Below are positions 55,764-64,000 of a stretch of 64,000 nt of DNA, in pieces; the first letter of the stretch is position 1, and each line of letters opens with the position of its first letter. This DNA is from Reyranella sp. (GTDB taxonomy: Bacteria > Pseudomonadota > Alphaproteobacteria > Reyranellales > Reyranellaceae): contig NZ_SCUT01000018.1 of the NCBI RefSeq assembly GCF_004297265.1, positions 54,292 through 118,291 on the forward strand. Direction: 5' to 3'. The position numbers and the translations under genes are program-made. The notes beneath the pieces are model-generated. The model saw nothing but the letters and a program-made list of their open reading frames with translations. It was not told where the DNA came from and ran no database searches.

Positions 55764-56855
55764 TCACCTGAGCTTCAGGGTGGCGAGGCCGGCCATCGCC
55801 AGGATGGCGGCGATGATCCAGAAACGGAAGACGATGGTGGGCTCGGCCCATCCCTTCTGCTCGAAATGATGGTGCAGCGGCGCCATGCGGAAGACCCGCT
55901 TGCCGGTCCATTTGTAGGACAGAACCTGCACGATCACCGAGACCGTCTCGAGCACGAACAGACCGCCCACGATCGACAGCACGATCTCGTGCTTGGTGAC
56001 GACGGCGACCGCACCCAGCGCGCCGCCAATCGCGAGCGAGCCGGTATCGCCCATGAACACCATGGCGGGCGGGGCGTTGAACCACAGGAAGCCGAGGCCG
56101 GCACCGACCAGCGCCGCCAGCAGCACCGCCAGTTCGCCCGAGCGCGGCACGTGATGGAGATAGAGGTAGTTGGTGAGGATCGTGTTGCCCACGACGTAGG
56201 CGATCAGGCCGAATACCGCCGAGGCCATGATGACGGGGCCGATGGCGAGGCCGTCGAGCCCGTCGGTCAGGTTGACGGCGTTCGAGGTTCCGGCGATCAC
56301 CAGCACACCGAAGATCACGAAACCGATGGCGCCGAGCGGGATCAGCACGTCCTTGAGGAACGGCACGGCAAGCTGGTAGCGCAGCGGCGCCGGCGAGGCC
56401 TGGGCGACGAGATAGACCGCGATGCCGGAGGCCACGACCGTGAGCGCAAGCTTGACCTTGCCCGGCACGCCCTTGGGGTTGCGCTTGGTGACCTTGAGGA
56501 AGTCGTCCCACAGGCCGACCGCGCCGAAAGCCAGGGTGACGCCGAGCACGATCCAGACATAGCGGTTGGTGAGGTCGGCCCACAGCAGGGTCGCGATCGA
56601 CAGGGTGATGAGGATCAGCAGCCCGCCCATCGTCGGCGTGCCCTTCTTGGTCATCAGATGGCTGGCCGGACCGTCGTCGCGGATCGGCTGCCCCTGCTTC
56701 TGCTTGCTGCGCAGCCAGCGGATCAGCGCGCCGCCGATCAGGAAGCTCAGCACCAGCGCCGTGAGGAAGGCCGCGATCGAACGGAACGTCAGATAGCGGA
56801 ACAGGTTGAACGGCGTGAACAGGTCCGCGAGCGGATAGAGAAAATTGTAGAACAT
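55764..56855 (-). CDS. mraY: Phospho-N-acetylmuramoyl-pentapeptide-transferase
   Basis: The 363-residue integral membrane enzyme transfers phospho-MurNAc-pentapeptide to undecaprenyl phosphate, giving lipid I. About ten helices are seen. Conserved loops are [13 protein letters not shown], the aspartate pair in [46 protein letters not shown] and [17 protein letters not shown], the last the His-rich loop. The start [10 protein letters not shown] matches the family. It lies 1 bp after murF and 4 bp before murD. Confidence 0.96.
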   Translation of the reverse strand: MFYNFLYPLADLFTPFNLFRYLTFRSIAAFLTALVLSFLIGGALIRWLRSKQKQGQPIRDDGPASHLMTKKGTPTMGGLLILITLSIATLLWADLTNRYVWIVLGVTLAFGAVGLWDDFLKVTKRNPKGVPGKVKLALTVVASGIAVYLVAQASPAPLRYQLAVPFLKDVLIPLGAIGFVIFGVLVIAGTSNAVNLTDGLDGLAIGPVIMASAVFGLIAYVVGNTILTNYLYLHHVPRSGELAVLLAALVGAGLGFLWFNAPPAMVFMGDTGSLAIGGALGAVAVVTKHEIVLSIVGGLFVLETVSVIVQVLSYKWTGKRVFRMAPLHHHFEQKGWAEPTIVFRFWIIAAILAMAGLATLKLR

Positions 56856-56856
56856 C

Positions 56857-58263
56857 CTAGCGTCCCGCCTCGCCGCCGCTGGCCGCCACGATGGCATCCA
56901 CGACGATCTTCATTTTCGAACCCAGCGACCCCTTCACCGCAACCACGTCCCCTGCCTTGAGCGCGGCGGCGACATCGCCCGCCAGCGCCGTTGAATCCGG
57001 CCGGTGCACGCCACGCTGCGCCGGCGCAAGCCGCTGCCACAGAGCCTGCATGTGCGGACCGCACAGGAAGACCTGCGCCGCACCGCTTGCCGCGACAGCA
57101 TCGGCGAGGCCTGCATGATAGTCGTCCGCGCCCTCGCCCAGCTCGCGCATATCGCCCAGCGCCAGCACCCGGCGTCCGCCCGACTGCGGCTCGGTCCGCG
57201 CCAGGACCGCCAGCATCGCCCGCACCGAAACCGGATTGGCGTTGTAGCTCTCGTCCAGCAGCTCGATCGTGCCGCCGCCGAACTTCAGCAGGCGGCGCGC
57301 ACCGCGACCGGGCGAGGCCTTCACCTCGGCCAGGATGGCCGCCGCCTTCACCACGTCCGCGCCCAGCGCTTCGACGACGGCCAACGCGCCGATGCTGTTC
57401 AGCACCCAGTGTTCGCCCGCCGCGCCCAGCCGATACTCGATCCGGCGACCGTGGATCAAGGCTGCAACATCACTGCCGGAATCCTGCAGGTTGCAGGAGA
57501 CAAGACGGGCCTCCGCAGCCTCGCTGCGACCGAAGCCGACGATGCGGGAAACGCCGAATTCGCGGGCTTTTCCGGCGAGACGTTCATAGTGCCGGCTGTC
57601 GCGATTGAGCACGGCCACTGCGTCTTTCGCCATGCCGGCGAACAGGCAGCCCTTCTCGTCGGCGACCGCTTCCTCGCTGCCCATATGGCCGATATGGACC
57701 GGCCCGACATTGGTGACGATGCCGACATGCGCCTCGACCTGGCGGGCGAGCGGCTCGATCTCGCCGGGGTGGTTCATGCCGATCTCGAACACGCCGTAGC
57801 GCGCGTCGCGCGGCAGGCGCACAAGGCTGATGGGCACGCCGACATGGTTGTTGTAGCTCGCCACGCTGGCCGAGGTCGGTGCCTCGGCCGACAGCATCGC
57901 GCGCAGAGCGTCCTTGGTGCTGGTCTTGCCGACCGAACCGGTGACGCTGGCGATGCGCGCCACGCTGCGGCGGCGTCCGGCGCGACCGAGTTCGACCAAT
58001 GCCTTCATCGTGTCCGGAACGCGGACCAGCGTGCCCCGAGCGCCCTCGACGTCGCGCGAGACGACGGCCGCCGCAGCGCCGCGCGACAGGGCGTCCGTGA
58101 CGAAGCCGTGACCGTCGGTCGTCTCGCCGCTCAGCGCGAAGAAGAGATCCCCCTTGCCGACGGCGCGGCTGTCGAACGTCACGCCCGTGGCCTCGAACGG
58201 CGCGGTGATCGACGCCGCCGACAAGGCGGCCTGCACTTCGCCGGAAGTCCAGAGCGCGCTCAC
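56857..58263 (-). CDS. murF: UDP-N-acetylmuramoyl-tripeptide--D-alanyl-D-alanine ligase
   Basis: The 468-residue ligase adds D-Ala-D-Ala, made by Ddl, to the tripeptide precursor. The N-terminal domain has [25 protein letters not shown]. The ATPase loop is [18 protein letters not shown], the middle domain has [17 protein letters not shown], and near the C-terminus [16 protein letters not shown] is present; all are MurF-specific. The start is GTG at 58263, overlapping the murE stop. Only 1 bp separates its stop from mraY. Confidence 0.95.
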   Translation of the reverse strand: MSALWTSGEVQAALSAASITAPFEATGVTFDSRAVGKGDLFFALSGETTDGHGFVTDALSRGAAAAVVSRDVEGARGTLVRVPDTMKALVELGRAGRRRSVARIASVTGSVGKTSTKDALRAMLSAEAPTSASVASYNNHVGVPISLVRLPRDARYGVFEIGMNHPGEIEPLARQVEAHVGIVTNVGPVHIGHMGSEEAVADEKGCLFAGMAKDAVAVLNRDSRHYERLAGKAREFGVSRIVGFGRSEAAEARLVSCNLQDSGSDVAALIHGRRIEYRLGAAGEHWVLNSIGALAVVEALGADVVKAAAILAEVKASPGRGARRLLKFGGGTIELLDESYNANPVSVRAMLAVLARTEPQSGGRRVLALGDMRELGEGADDYHAGLADAVAASGAAQVFLCGPHMQALWQRLAPAQRGVHRPDSTALAGDVAAALKAGDVVAVKGSLGSKMKIVVDAIVAASGGEAGR

Positions 58264-59750
58264 GCTTCACCTCCGGCCAGCGCGCGCGCCTCCTCGGCAT
58301 CGTCGAAATGATGTGTCACGCCCTTGATCGTCTGGCCGGTCTCGTGGCCCTTGCCGGCAATCAGCAGCAGGTCGTCGGCGCTCGACAGCGCCTCCATGCC
58401 GGCGGCGATGGCGGAGTGCCGGCCGTCGGCGACCTCGATCCAGTTGCGACGGTCGGCAGCGATGCCGCGCACGATCTCGGCGCGGATCTCTGCCGGCTCC
58501 TCGCTGCGCGGATTGTCGTCCGTCACGATCGCGAGGTCGGCGAGACGCGTCGCGATCTCGCCCATCACCGGACGCTTCGCCCGGTCACGGTCGCCGCCGC
58601 AACCGAACACGACCACCAGCTTGCCGCGGGCAAAGGGCCGCAGGGTGCGCAGCACCGTCTCCAGCGCCTCGGGCTTGTGGGCATAGTCGACATAGACTGC
58701 GGCGCCCGAGCGATGGCGGGCGACGAGCTGCAGGCGGCCAGGCGCGCCCGTCAGATGGGGAAGAGCCTCCACGGCGCGCGCCGGATCACCGCCCGTCGCA
58801 ACCACGAGGCCGAGGGCGGCAAGCGCGTTCGAAGCCTGGAAGCCGCCGACCAGCGGCAACTCGACTTCGTGGCGCGCGCCCATGATTTCCAGCGCAAGGT
58901 GCTGTCCGGTCGGCGTCGGATCGTCGCCCAGCAGCCGGAATTCACTGCCCTTCGTGCCGTAGGTCCAGAAGCGGATGCCGCGCTGCCGGCAGATCGCGCC
59001 GAGCGCCGTGGCGCGATCGCTGTCGGCATTGACGACCGCCGTGCCGCCCGGCGGCAGCAGCACCTCGAACAGGCGCGCCTTGGCCGCGAAGTAGGCGTCC
59101 ATCGAATGGTGATAGTCGAGATGCTCGTGCGTCAGGTTGGTGAAGGCCGCGGCCGCCAGGTTCAGCCCGTCGAGCCGGTGCTGGTCGATGCCGTGGCTCG
59201 AGGCCTCGATGGCGAGATGGGACACGCCCTCGCGCGCCAGCGCGGCCAGATCCTCGTGCAGTTGAACGGGGTCCGGGGTCGTGAGGCCACCGTCGCGCAC
59301 GAGGCCAGGCGAGACGATACCCAGCGTGCCGACGCTCGCCGCCTTCAGCCCCATCGCCTCCCAGATCTGGCGCACGAAATGCACCGTCGAGGACTTGCCG
59401 TTGGTGCCGGTGACGGCGGCGATCGTGGCGGGCTGCAGCCCGGCGAAGGCAGAGGCCATCAACGCCACGCGACGACGCGGATTGGCGTCGCGCACGACGA
59501 CGATGCCGGGATCGAGCGAAGGCAACGCCGCGTCGGCCGCGGCCAGGATCGCGACGGCGCCGCGCCTCACGGCATCTTCCACGAACGCCGCGCCGTCGCG
59601 CTGGCTGCCCGGGAGGGCCGCAAAGAGATAGCCGGGCCGGACCTTGCGCGAGTCGAGCGTCAGGCCGGCGAGAACGGGATCGCGCGGCAGCGCGGAAGAA
59701 GGCGCGATCGCGTCGGCGCTCCGGCGCATGAGCTCACTCAGACGCAACAC
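58260..59750 (-). CDS. murE: UDP-N-acetylmuramoyl-L-alanyl-D-glutamate--2,6-diaminopimelate ligase
   Basis: The 496-residue ligase adds the third stem residue. The N-terminal domain has TLDSRKVRPGYLFAALPG, the ATPase loop VTGTNGKSSTVHFVRQI, and the middle domain EASSHGIDQHRLDGL. The motif DNPRSEEP is the DNPR signature of enzymes using meso-diaminopimelate rather than lysine, so the peptidoglycan is of the Gram-negative type. The start is GTG 59750, with GGAG six bases upstream; it lies 17 bp inside the ftsI gene end. ATG 59729 is a less likely alternative. Confidence 0.94.
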   Translation of the reverse strand: MLRLSELMRRSADAIAPSSALPRDPVLAGLTLDSRKVRPGYLFAALPGSQRDGAAFVEDAVRRGAVAILAAADAALPSLDPGIVVVRDANPRRRVALMASAFAGLQPATIAAVTGTNGKSSTVHFVRQIWEAMGLKAASVGTLGIVSPGLVRDGGLTTPDPVQLHEDLAALAREGVSHLAIEASSHGIDQHRLDGLNLAAAAFTNLTHEHLDYHHSMDAYFAAKARLFEVLLPPGGTAVVNADSDRATALGAICRQRGIRFWTYGTKGSEFRLLGDDPTPTGQHLALEIMGARHEVELPLVGGFQASNALAALGLVVATGGDPARAVEALPHLTGAPGRLQLVARHRSGAAVYVDYAHKPEALETVLRTLRPFARGKLVVVFGCGGDRDRAKRPVMGEIATRLADLAIVTDDNPRSEEPAEIRAEIVRGIAADRRNWIEVADGRHSAIAAGMEALSSADDLLLIAGKGHETGQTIKGVTHHFDDAEEARALAGGEA

Positions 59751-61599
59751 GGCGCACTCCCGGACCGGGCGCCGCGGCCGTCTGGCCAGGCGCCGGCCGA
59801 ACCGGCAGGGCTTTGCGATGGTCGCCGGGAGAGCGGCGCACGCTGGCCGGCAGGAGCTGCGGCGGCGCGACAGGCGCCGGCACCGGCGTCGAGGCGATCT
59901 CGATCGGCGGCAGGCCGTCCTTCAGATCGCCCGGCAGGATGCCGTAGAGCGACACCATCTGCTCGATGATGACCTTGACCGAAGGCGCCGCCACCCAGCC
60001 CGCCGTCGCGTAGCCGCCGGTCTCGGGAAGGCCTTTGGGCTCGTCGAGTGAGACGATGATGACGAACTTCGGATCGTTCATCGGGAACGCGCCGACGAAG
60101 GAGCTGATCAGCGCTTTCTGGCGATAGCCGCCGCGCGCCGCCTTCTCGGCCGTGCCGGTCTTTCCGCCGACCTCGTAGCCCGGGACATTGGCGTTCTTGC
60201 CCGTGCCCTCGACGGCGTTCAGCCGCAAGAGCTGCCGCATGTTGACCGACGTCTTCTGCTGGATGACCCGCCTGCCCTTGTCGCTGGCGGCGTTACGCTT
60301 CACCAGCGAGGGCTGGTAGAGGATGCCGCCGTTGATCATCGCCGCCGAGCCCATCGCCAGGTGCAACGGTGTCACCGAGATCCCGTGGCCGAAGGCAATG
60401 GTCATGGTGTTGATCTTCATCCAGTGGCGCGGCCAGAGGGGCCCCGCGACTTCCGGCAGCTGCGTCGAGACGGGCTTCAGGAAGCCGATCTTGTCGAAGA
60501 AGGCCCGCTGGCCTTCGGGTCCCATGACCTCGACCGCCATCTTGGCCGAAGCGATGTTCGACGAGAACTTGAAGATTTCCGGCACAGACAACGGACGGCG
60601 CTGGGCATGGTCGTCGTTGATCGTGAAACGGTCGATCCGGATCGGCGACGTGGCGTCGAACACGCTGGTCATCGAGGCCTTGCCCGAATCGAGCGCCATC
60701 GCCGTGTTGAAGATCTTGAAGGTCGACCCCTGCTCGTAGACTCCCAGCGTGGCGCGGTTGAACAGCGCCTCGTTGGTGAGCGTGCGAGTACTGTTGGGAT
60801 TGTAGGTCGGCAGCGACGCCATGGCGAGGACCTCGCCGTTGGTCACGTCCATGACGATGGCGGTGGCGCCGATCGCCGAGAATTTCTGGACGGCGCGCGC
60901 GATCTCGCGCTCGACGATGCGCTGCAGGCGGAGGTCGATCGAGAGCTGCAGGGTCTCGCCGCTCTGGAGCTGCTGGTCGAAGTAGCGCTCGACACCGGCC
61001 AGGCCCGTATTGTCCACGCTGGCATAGCCCAGGATGTGTGCCGCAGCCGTTCCCTGCGGATAGATGCGCCGTTCCTCGGCCTGGAAGTCGAGACCCGGGA
61101 TGCCCAGCCGGTTGACCCGGTCGTGCTCGCGCGGGCTCAGTCCGCGCTTGATCCAGACGAAGGTCCTGTCGCCTTCCAGCTTCTCGCGCACGTCGTCGTA
61201 CTTGAGATCCGGCAGCGCCGTCACGATCTTGCGCGCGGCCTCCTGCGGATCGATCAGCAGGTGCGGATTGACAAAGGCGGACATGACCGGGACCGACGTC
61301 GCCAGCACGGCGCCGTTGCGGTCCACGATGTCGGCACGCTCCGACTGGATCGAGCCGCCGCGGGCCGCGACGCGCTGCGTCGGCTCGGCGCCGTCGCGCA
61401 GCAGGGACACATAGCCCATGCGCAGGCCGACCGCCGTGAAGGCCAGACCGAAGATCAACGAGGCGATCACCAAGCGCTGGCGCGCCGTCTCCTGGACATC
61501 ACCCTTCAGGCGGTCCTTGGGCGAGGCGTAACGCGCGCCGGCCGCCGCGTTTACCGCGGCGGCCGGTTCAGGCGACGCAGACTTTCGCCACAGCTTCAC
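59734..61599 (-). CDS. ftsI: Septal peptidoglycan transpeptidase FtsI (PBP3)
   Basis: The 621-residue class B penicillin-binding protein has a short basic cytoplasmic tail and one membrane helix (about 45-65). A pedestal domain follows, then the transpeptidase domain. The SxxK motif is in EQGSTFKIF (about 288), SxN in FSSNIASAK (about 343) and KTG in VGGKTGTAEKA (about 478). It crosslinks septal wall together with FtsW. The start is GTG 61599, overlapping the ftsL stop (GTGA). The Pro-rich tail after about residue 580 is long. Confidence 0.94.
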   Translation of the reverse strand: MKLWRKSASPEPAAAVNAAAGARYASPKDRLKGDVQETARQRLVIASLIFGLAFTAVGLRMGYVSLLRDGAEPTQRVAARGGSIQSERADIVDRNGAVLATSVPVMSAFVNPHLLIDPQEAARKIVTALPDLKYDDVREKLEGDRTFVWIKRGLSPREHDRVNRLGIPGLDFQAEERRIYPQGTAAAHILGYASVDNTGLAGVERYFDQQLQSGETLQLSIDLRLQRIVEREIARAVQKFSAIGATAIVMDVTNGEVLAMASLPTYNPNSTRTLTNEALFNRATLGVYEQGSTFKIFNTAMALDSGKASMTSVFDATSPIRIDRFTINDDHAQRRPLSVPEIFKFSSNIASAKMAVEVMGPEGQRAFFDKIGFLKPVSTQLPEVAGPLWPRHWMKINTMTIAFGHGISVTPLHLAMGSAAMINGGILYQPSLVKRNAASDKGRRVIQQKTSVNMRQLLRLNAVEGTGKNANVPGYEVGGKTGTAEKAARGGYRQKALISSFVGAFPMNDPKFVIIVSLDEPKGLPETGGYATAGWVAAPSVKVIIEQMVSLYGILPGDLKDGLPPIEIASTPVPAPVAPPQLLPASVRRSPGDHRKALPVRPAPGQTAAAPGPGVRRVASE

Positions 61600-62150
61600 C
61601 GGGAACCCCCTTCATTTCGCGAGAGGATGTCGTCGATGGAGACTGCGGCGCTCTGGCCGTCGCCAACCGGACCCGATGTTGCCGGCTCTTGGATCGAGGC
61701 CGGTCGAGGGGGCGTCGTGGGTCCGGGGGTACGCTTTGAAAGGGGTGCGGAGGCCGGCGAGGGGCTGCCGGCCTCCGCTGCGACGCGGCCACCACCACCG
61801 GGCAAAGTCGACGAGGGGACGTCGTTGCCCGTTCGTGGGGGGGAAGGAGGTGGTGGATCGCGCCGCGGGGGGACAGATTCGGGTTTGAGCTGATCGAGTC
61901 GGACGACCTGCTTGATGGACGCCGACTCGAGCTTGAGATGCTTCTGCGCGAGCGCTTCGATGCGCTCGGATTCGTTCAGGTGAGCCCATTCGATGCGCAG
62001 GATGTGCGTGGCCTGCTGGCTCTCGATGATCTTCTGGTTGGTGCGGTCGATGCGCTCCTCGAGGTCCTGCACCTTGTACTTGACGGTGAACAGGCCCACG
62101 GCTGTTGCCACGGCGACGACCGACCAGAACAGGAGCCCGCGATGGATCAT
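61596..62150 (-). CDS. ftsL: Cell division protein FtsL-like, with Pro-rich C-terminal extension
   Basis: The 184-residue protein starts with a membrane helix (about 5-24: [19 protein letters not shown]). A leucine-zipper-like segment (about 28-75; [37 protein letters not shown]) follows, as in FtsL. A Pro/Ser/Gly-rich tail of about 95 residues is not present in E. coli FtsL (121 residues). Its place between rsmH and ftsI is the canonical one for ftsL. FtsL joins FtsQ and FtsB in the division complex and activates FtsWI. Both ends overlap neighbours by 4 bp. Confidence 0.85.
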   Translation of the reverse strand: MIHRGLLFWSVVAVATAVGLFTVKYKVQDLEERIDRTNQKIIESQQATHILRIEWAHLNESERIEALAQKHLKLESASIKQVVRLDQLKPESVPPRRDPPPPSPPRTGNDVPSSTLPGGGGRVAAEAGSPSPASAPLSKRTPGPTTPPRPASIQEPATSGPVGDGQSAAVSIDDILSRNEGGSR

Positions 62151-63109
62151 GCGGCACTCCCGGCGCCGAGCGTCTCGGCCCCCAGCTTTTCGGCAACCCG
62201 CAGGCGCGCCGAACGGGCCCGCGGATTGGCGGCAACCTCTTCGTCGGACGGCAGCACCGGCTTGCGCGAGAGATCGCGCAGGGTGGCAGTCCGCGCACCC
62301 ATGCCCGGCGGCGCGTGGCGCGACGGGCCGGGCGTGCGACCGGCACGGGCGCGGACGAATTCCTTCACGGCGCGGTCTTCCAGCGAATGGAACGACACGA
62401 CCGCGAGACGGCCGCCCGGCGCCAGCACCTGCTCGGCGGCGACAAGGCCCCGCTCGAGCTCGCCCAGCTCGTCGTTCACCGCGATGCGCAGCGCCTGGAA
62501 GGTCCGCGTCGCCGGATCGCTCTCGTCCCGTCCCTGCGGGCCGACCGCACGCCGCACGATCTCGGCCAGCTCGCCCGTGGTCTCGATCCGCTTGGTGCGC
62601 CGCGCTTCGACGATGCTGCGCGCCACGCGGCGGCTGCGACGCTCCTCGCCGTAGCGCCAGATGATGTCGGCGAGGTCCGTTTCTTTTGTTTCGTTTACGA
62701 GGTCCGCCGCCGAGGCGCCGCCCTTCTCCATCCGCATGTCGAGCGGGCCCGAGGCCCGGAAGGAGAAGCCGCGATCAGCCTGGTCGAACTGCATCGACGA
62801 CACGCCGAGATCGAGCGCCACGCCGTCCACATCCTCGACACCCTCGGCCGACAGAAGCTCGGCCATGTCGCCGAAGCGGCCTTCGATCAGGCGCAGGCGC
62901 GGCGCATAGCGCTCGGCCAGCGCCCTGCCGGCGGCGATGGCGTCGGGGTCGCGATCGATGGCGATCACCTGGCAGTCGGCACGATCGAGCATCGCGGTCG
63001 TGTATCCGCCGGCGCCGAACGTGCCGTCGAGATAGCGGCCGCCGTCGCGCGGCTGAAGTGCGTCGACGACTTCGCGCGCCATCACCGGAATGTGGCGGGC
63101 GCCGCTCAT
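62147..63109 (-). CDS. rsmH: 16S rRNA (cytosine1402-N4)-methyltransferase
   Basis: The 320-residue enzyme methylates C1402 of 16S rRNA with SAM. Motifs are [13 protein letters not shown] at the N-terminus, [15 protein letters not shown] as SAM motif [20 protein letters not shown] and [17 protein letters not shown], all RsmH (MraW) signatures. A cysteine-rich zinc site is not part of this family. It follows mraZ with an ATGA overlap and precedes ftsL with the same, keeping the conserved start of the dcw operon. Confidence 0.95.
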   Translation of the reverse strand: MSGARHIPVMAREVVDALQPRDGGRYLDGTFGAGGYTTAMLDRADCQVIAIDRDPDAIAAGRALAERYAPRLRLIEGRFGDMAELLSAEGVEDVDGVALDLGVSSMQFDQADRGFSFRASGPLDMRMEKGGASAADLVNETKETDLADIIWRYGEERRSRRVARSIVEARRTKRIETTGELAEIVRRAVGPQGRDESDPATRTFQALRIAVNDELGELERGLVAAEQVLAPGGRLAVVSFHSLEDRAVKEFVRARAGRTPGPSRHAPPGMGARTATLRDLSRKPVLPSDEEVAANPRARSARLRVAEKLGAETLGAGSAA

Positions 63110-63585
63110 GCGTCGCCTCCGCCCAGATTGCGCACGAACGCCGCCATCTTCTCGCGCTCGGCCTCGCGGCGCGCCTGCCAGCGGCCGGGATTCCAGAGCT
63201 GGAACTTGTCGACCTTGCCGACCAGCATCACGCCGTCGCCCGCGTCGAGCGTCTGGACAAACTCGCCGGGCATCGTGAACCGGCCATCGGGCTCCAGCGA
63301 AATGGTACGGGCTCCGGCCGACAGATAGCCCGCCGGATCGAAGGCGTCGTCGTCGAGGGCGACCTTCAGCGACCCCTTCGGTCCCAGCGCTTCGACACGC
63401 AGGCGATCCAGCATGGCATCGAAGCCCGCACGGGAGTTGCCGTTCACGAGGCCGGGGATGGTGGGCGAATGATAGAGAACGAACGCGCCGCGATCGTCCG
63501 CAGGCAGCTCGTCGCGAAAAGCCGCGGGCAACAGGACCCGGCCCTTCTTATCCATCTTGATCAGGATCTCGGACCGGAATGCCAC
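63106..63585 (-). CDS. mraZ: Transcriptional regulator MraZ
   Basis: The 159-residue protein contains two AbrB-like SpoVT/MraZ folds. The first has [18 protein letters not shown] and the second [13 protein letters not shown]. MraZ forms rings and represses its own dcw operon by binding direct repeats before mraZ; an array of such spacing is seen at 63641-63680. The start is a GTG at 63585, with GGGGGAGAGGGG upstream, giving the expected FRSE N-terminus. It is the first gene of the dcw run. Confidence 0.93.
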   Translation of the reverse strand: MAFRSEILIKMDKKGRVLLPAAFRDELPADDRGAFVLYHSPTIPGLVNGNSRAGFDAMLDRLRVEALGPKGSLKVALDDDAFDPAGYLSAGARTISLEPDGRFTMPGEFVQTLDAGDGVMLVGKVDKFQLWNPGRWQARREAEREKMAAFVRNLGGGDA

Positions 63586-63640
63586 GGCCCCTCTCCCCCT
63601 GGACCCGCTGCAGGCGCCCCACGCCCCTGCGTTGCCTGTT

Positions 63641-63712
63641 ACACGGGATACAATGGGATATCATGGGGATGTCCGGGATGCAATTATCAACAGCAAGAAT
63701 CCACAAGGAATC
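63641..63712 (-). promoter_or_regulatory. mraZ/dcw promoter region: four GGG boxes at 10-bp spacing and two GANTC sites
   Basis: On the plus strand (antisense to mraZ), boxes CGGGA, TGGGA, TGGGG and CGGGA start at 63644, 63654, 63664 and 63674, an exact 10-bp period. This resembles the tandem TGGGN MraZ sites with 5-bp spacers known in other bacteria, but the orientation to mraZ is reversed compared with what I recall. GAATC (GANTC, CcrM type) lies at 63697 and 63708, and a third, GATTC, at 63778. The rest of 63586-63797 holds no gene. Confidence 0.55.
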
Positions 63713-63797
63713 TGAAAGACTTAGACACAACATCTATTGTGCGCTCGCACCGTGCAAACGCAAGGGGTAGTAGAAGCGATTCGTCGTGCGGAAGCAG

Positions 63798-64000
63798 AGG
63801 GGTCAGACGGCCTGTAAGCCGGGTTCTGTCCTCGCCCGAAAGCGATGGATGGCCATTCCTCTGGGACGCCCGTTACCGAGCGCCTCGCGCGACCGACCCG
63901 GGCGACGACGCGGAAACACCGCTGCCGGTTGCCCGGCGTGTCGCCCCTATTTGGTCTTGCTCCCGGTGGGGTTTGCCGTGCCGCTTCCGTTGCCGGTCGC
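63798..64000 (-). ncRNA. rnpB: RNase P RNA (bacterial class A), 3' part
   Basis: Read on the minus strand, the sequence contains the conserved blocks CGGCAAACCCCACCGGGAGC, AAGACCAAATAGGGG and ACAGAACCCGGCTTACAGG. These are the class A RNase P RNA 3' half. CCAGAGGAATGGCCATCC lies between them. The RNA is the catalytic subunit that removes tRNA 5' leaders. The 5' part is outside the window; the 3' end near 63798 is approximate. It is transcribed towards mraZ. Confidence 0.92.

Overview
The window is high-GC bacterial DNA with dense, mostly overlapping genes. It carries a complete division and cell-wall (dcw) cluster that continues into bamD, recN and ligA, meso-diaminopimelate-type MurE, GANTC sites in front of mraZ, a DUF1127 protein and a patchwork of acyl-CoA and aromatic catabolism genes. 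Together these point to an alphaproteobacterium. A Reyranella-like or Rhodospirillales-like soil organism is a guess from overall style, not something the sequence proves.

Left part (1-23.5 kb) is accessory metabolism in short operons. A truncated apt end is followed by a REP pair and a coupled DUF2817 peptidase plus cNMP-binding patatin lipase. Next come an ArsR-SRPBCC-SnoaL-MFS unit, a divergent DUF2000/AraC pair and a flavin monooxygenase. The most unusual block is 8.3-12.9 kb. It encodes an HMG-CoA-synthase-fold protein fused to a DUF35 zinc-ribbon/OB domain in which the expected catalytic residues look replaced, an SCP2-type thiolase, a HadA/HadB-like hydratase pair and an SDR, with clustered palindromes at its promoter. 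Further right lie a NUDIX hydrolase, HdeD, an MDR reductase, an alpha/beta hydrolase, an SDR without the usual Tyr, tandem hotdog thioesterases, and a likely aromatic-ring operon (MBL hydrolase, FAD hydroxylase, DUF2783, SDR, GNAT). An HtrA-like protein that appears to have lost its whole catalytic triad is divergent from uvrD.

Middle part (23.5-33.6 kb, mainly plus strand): uvrD, an Fe3+-type ABC importer (binding protein, fused double permease, ATPase) interrupted by a two-unit REP element that supplies the permease Shine-Dalgarno, prmA, a minus-strand DUF1127 gene and a Xaa-Pro aminopeptidase.

Right part (33.6-63.6 kb, minus strand): a 2053-residue autotransporter with about 13 PATR repeats of two types, then, against the direction of transcription, ligA, recN, bamD, ftsZ, ftsA, ftsQ, ddl, murB, murC, murG, ftsW, murD, mraY, murF, murE, ftsI, ftsL, rsmH and mraZ. 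Transcription starts at mraZ. Most dcw junctions are 4-bp ATGA/GTGA overlaps, so translation is probably coupled. lpxC, often found between ftsZ and bamD in related genomes, is not here; a strong terminator sits there instead. The window ends inside rnpB (RNase P RNA, minus strand). No CRISPR array, tRNA, rRNA or insertion sequence was seen.
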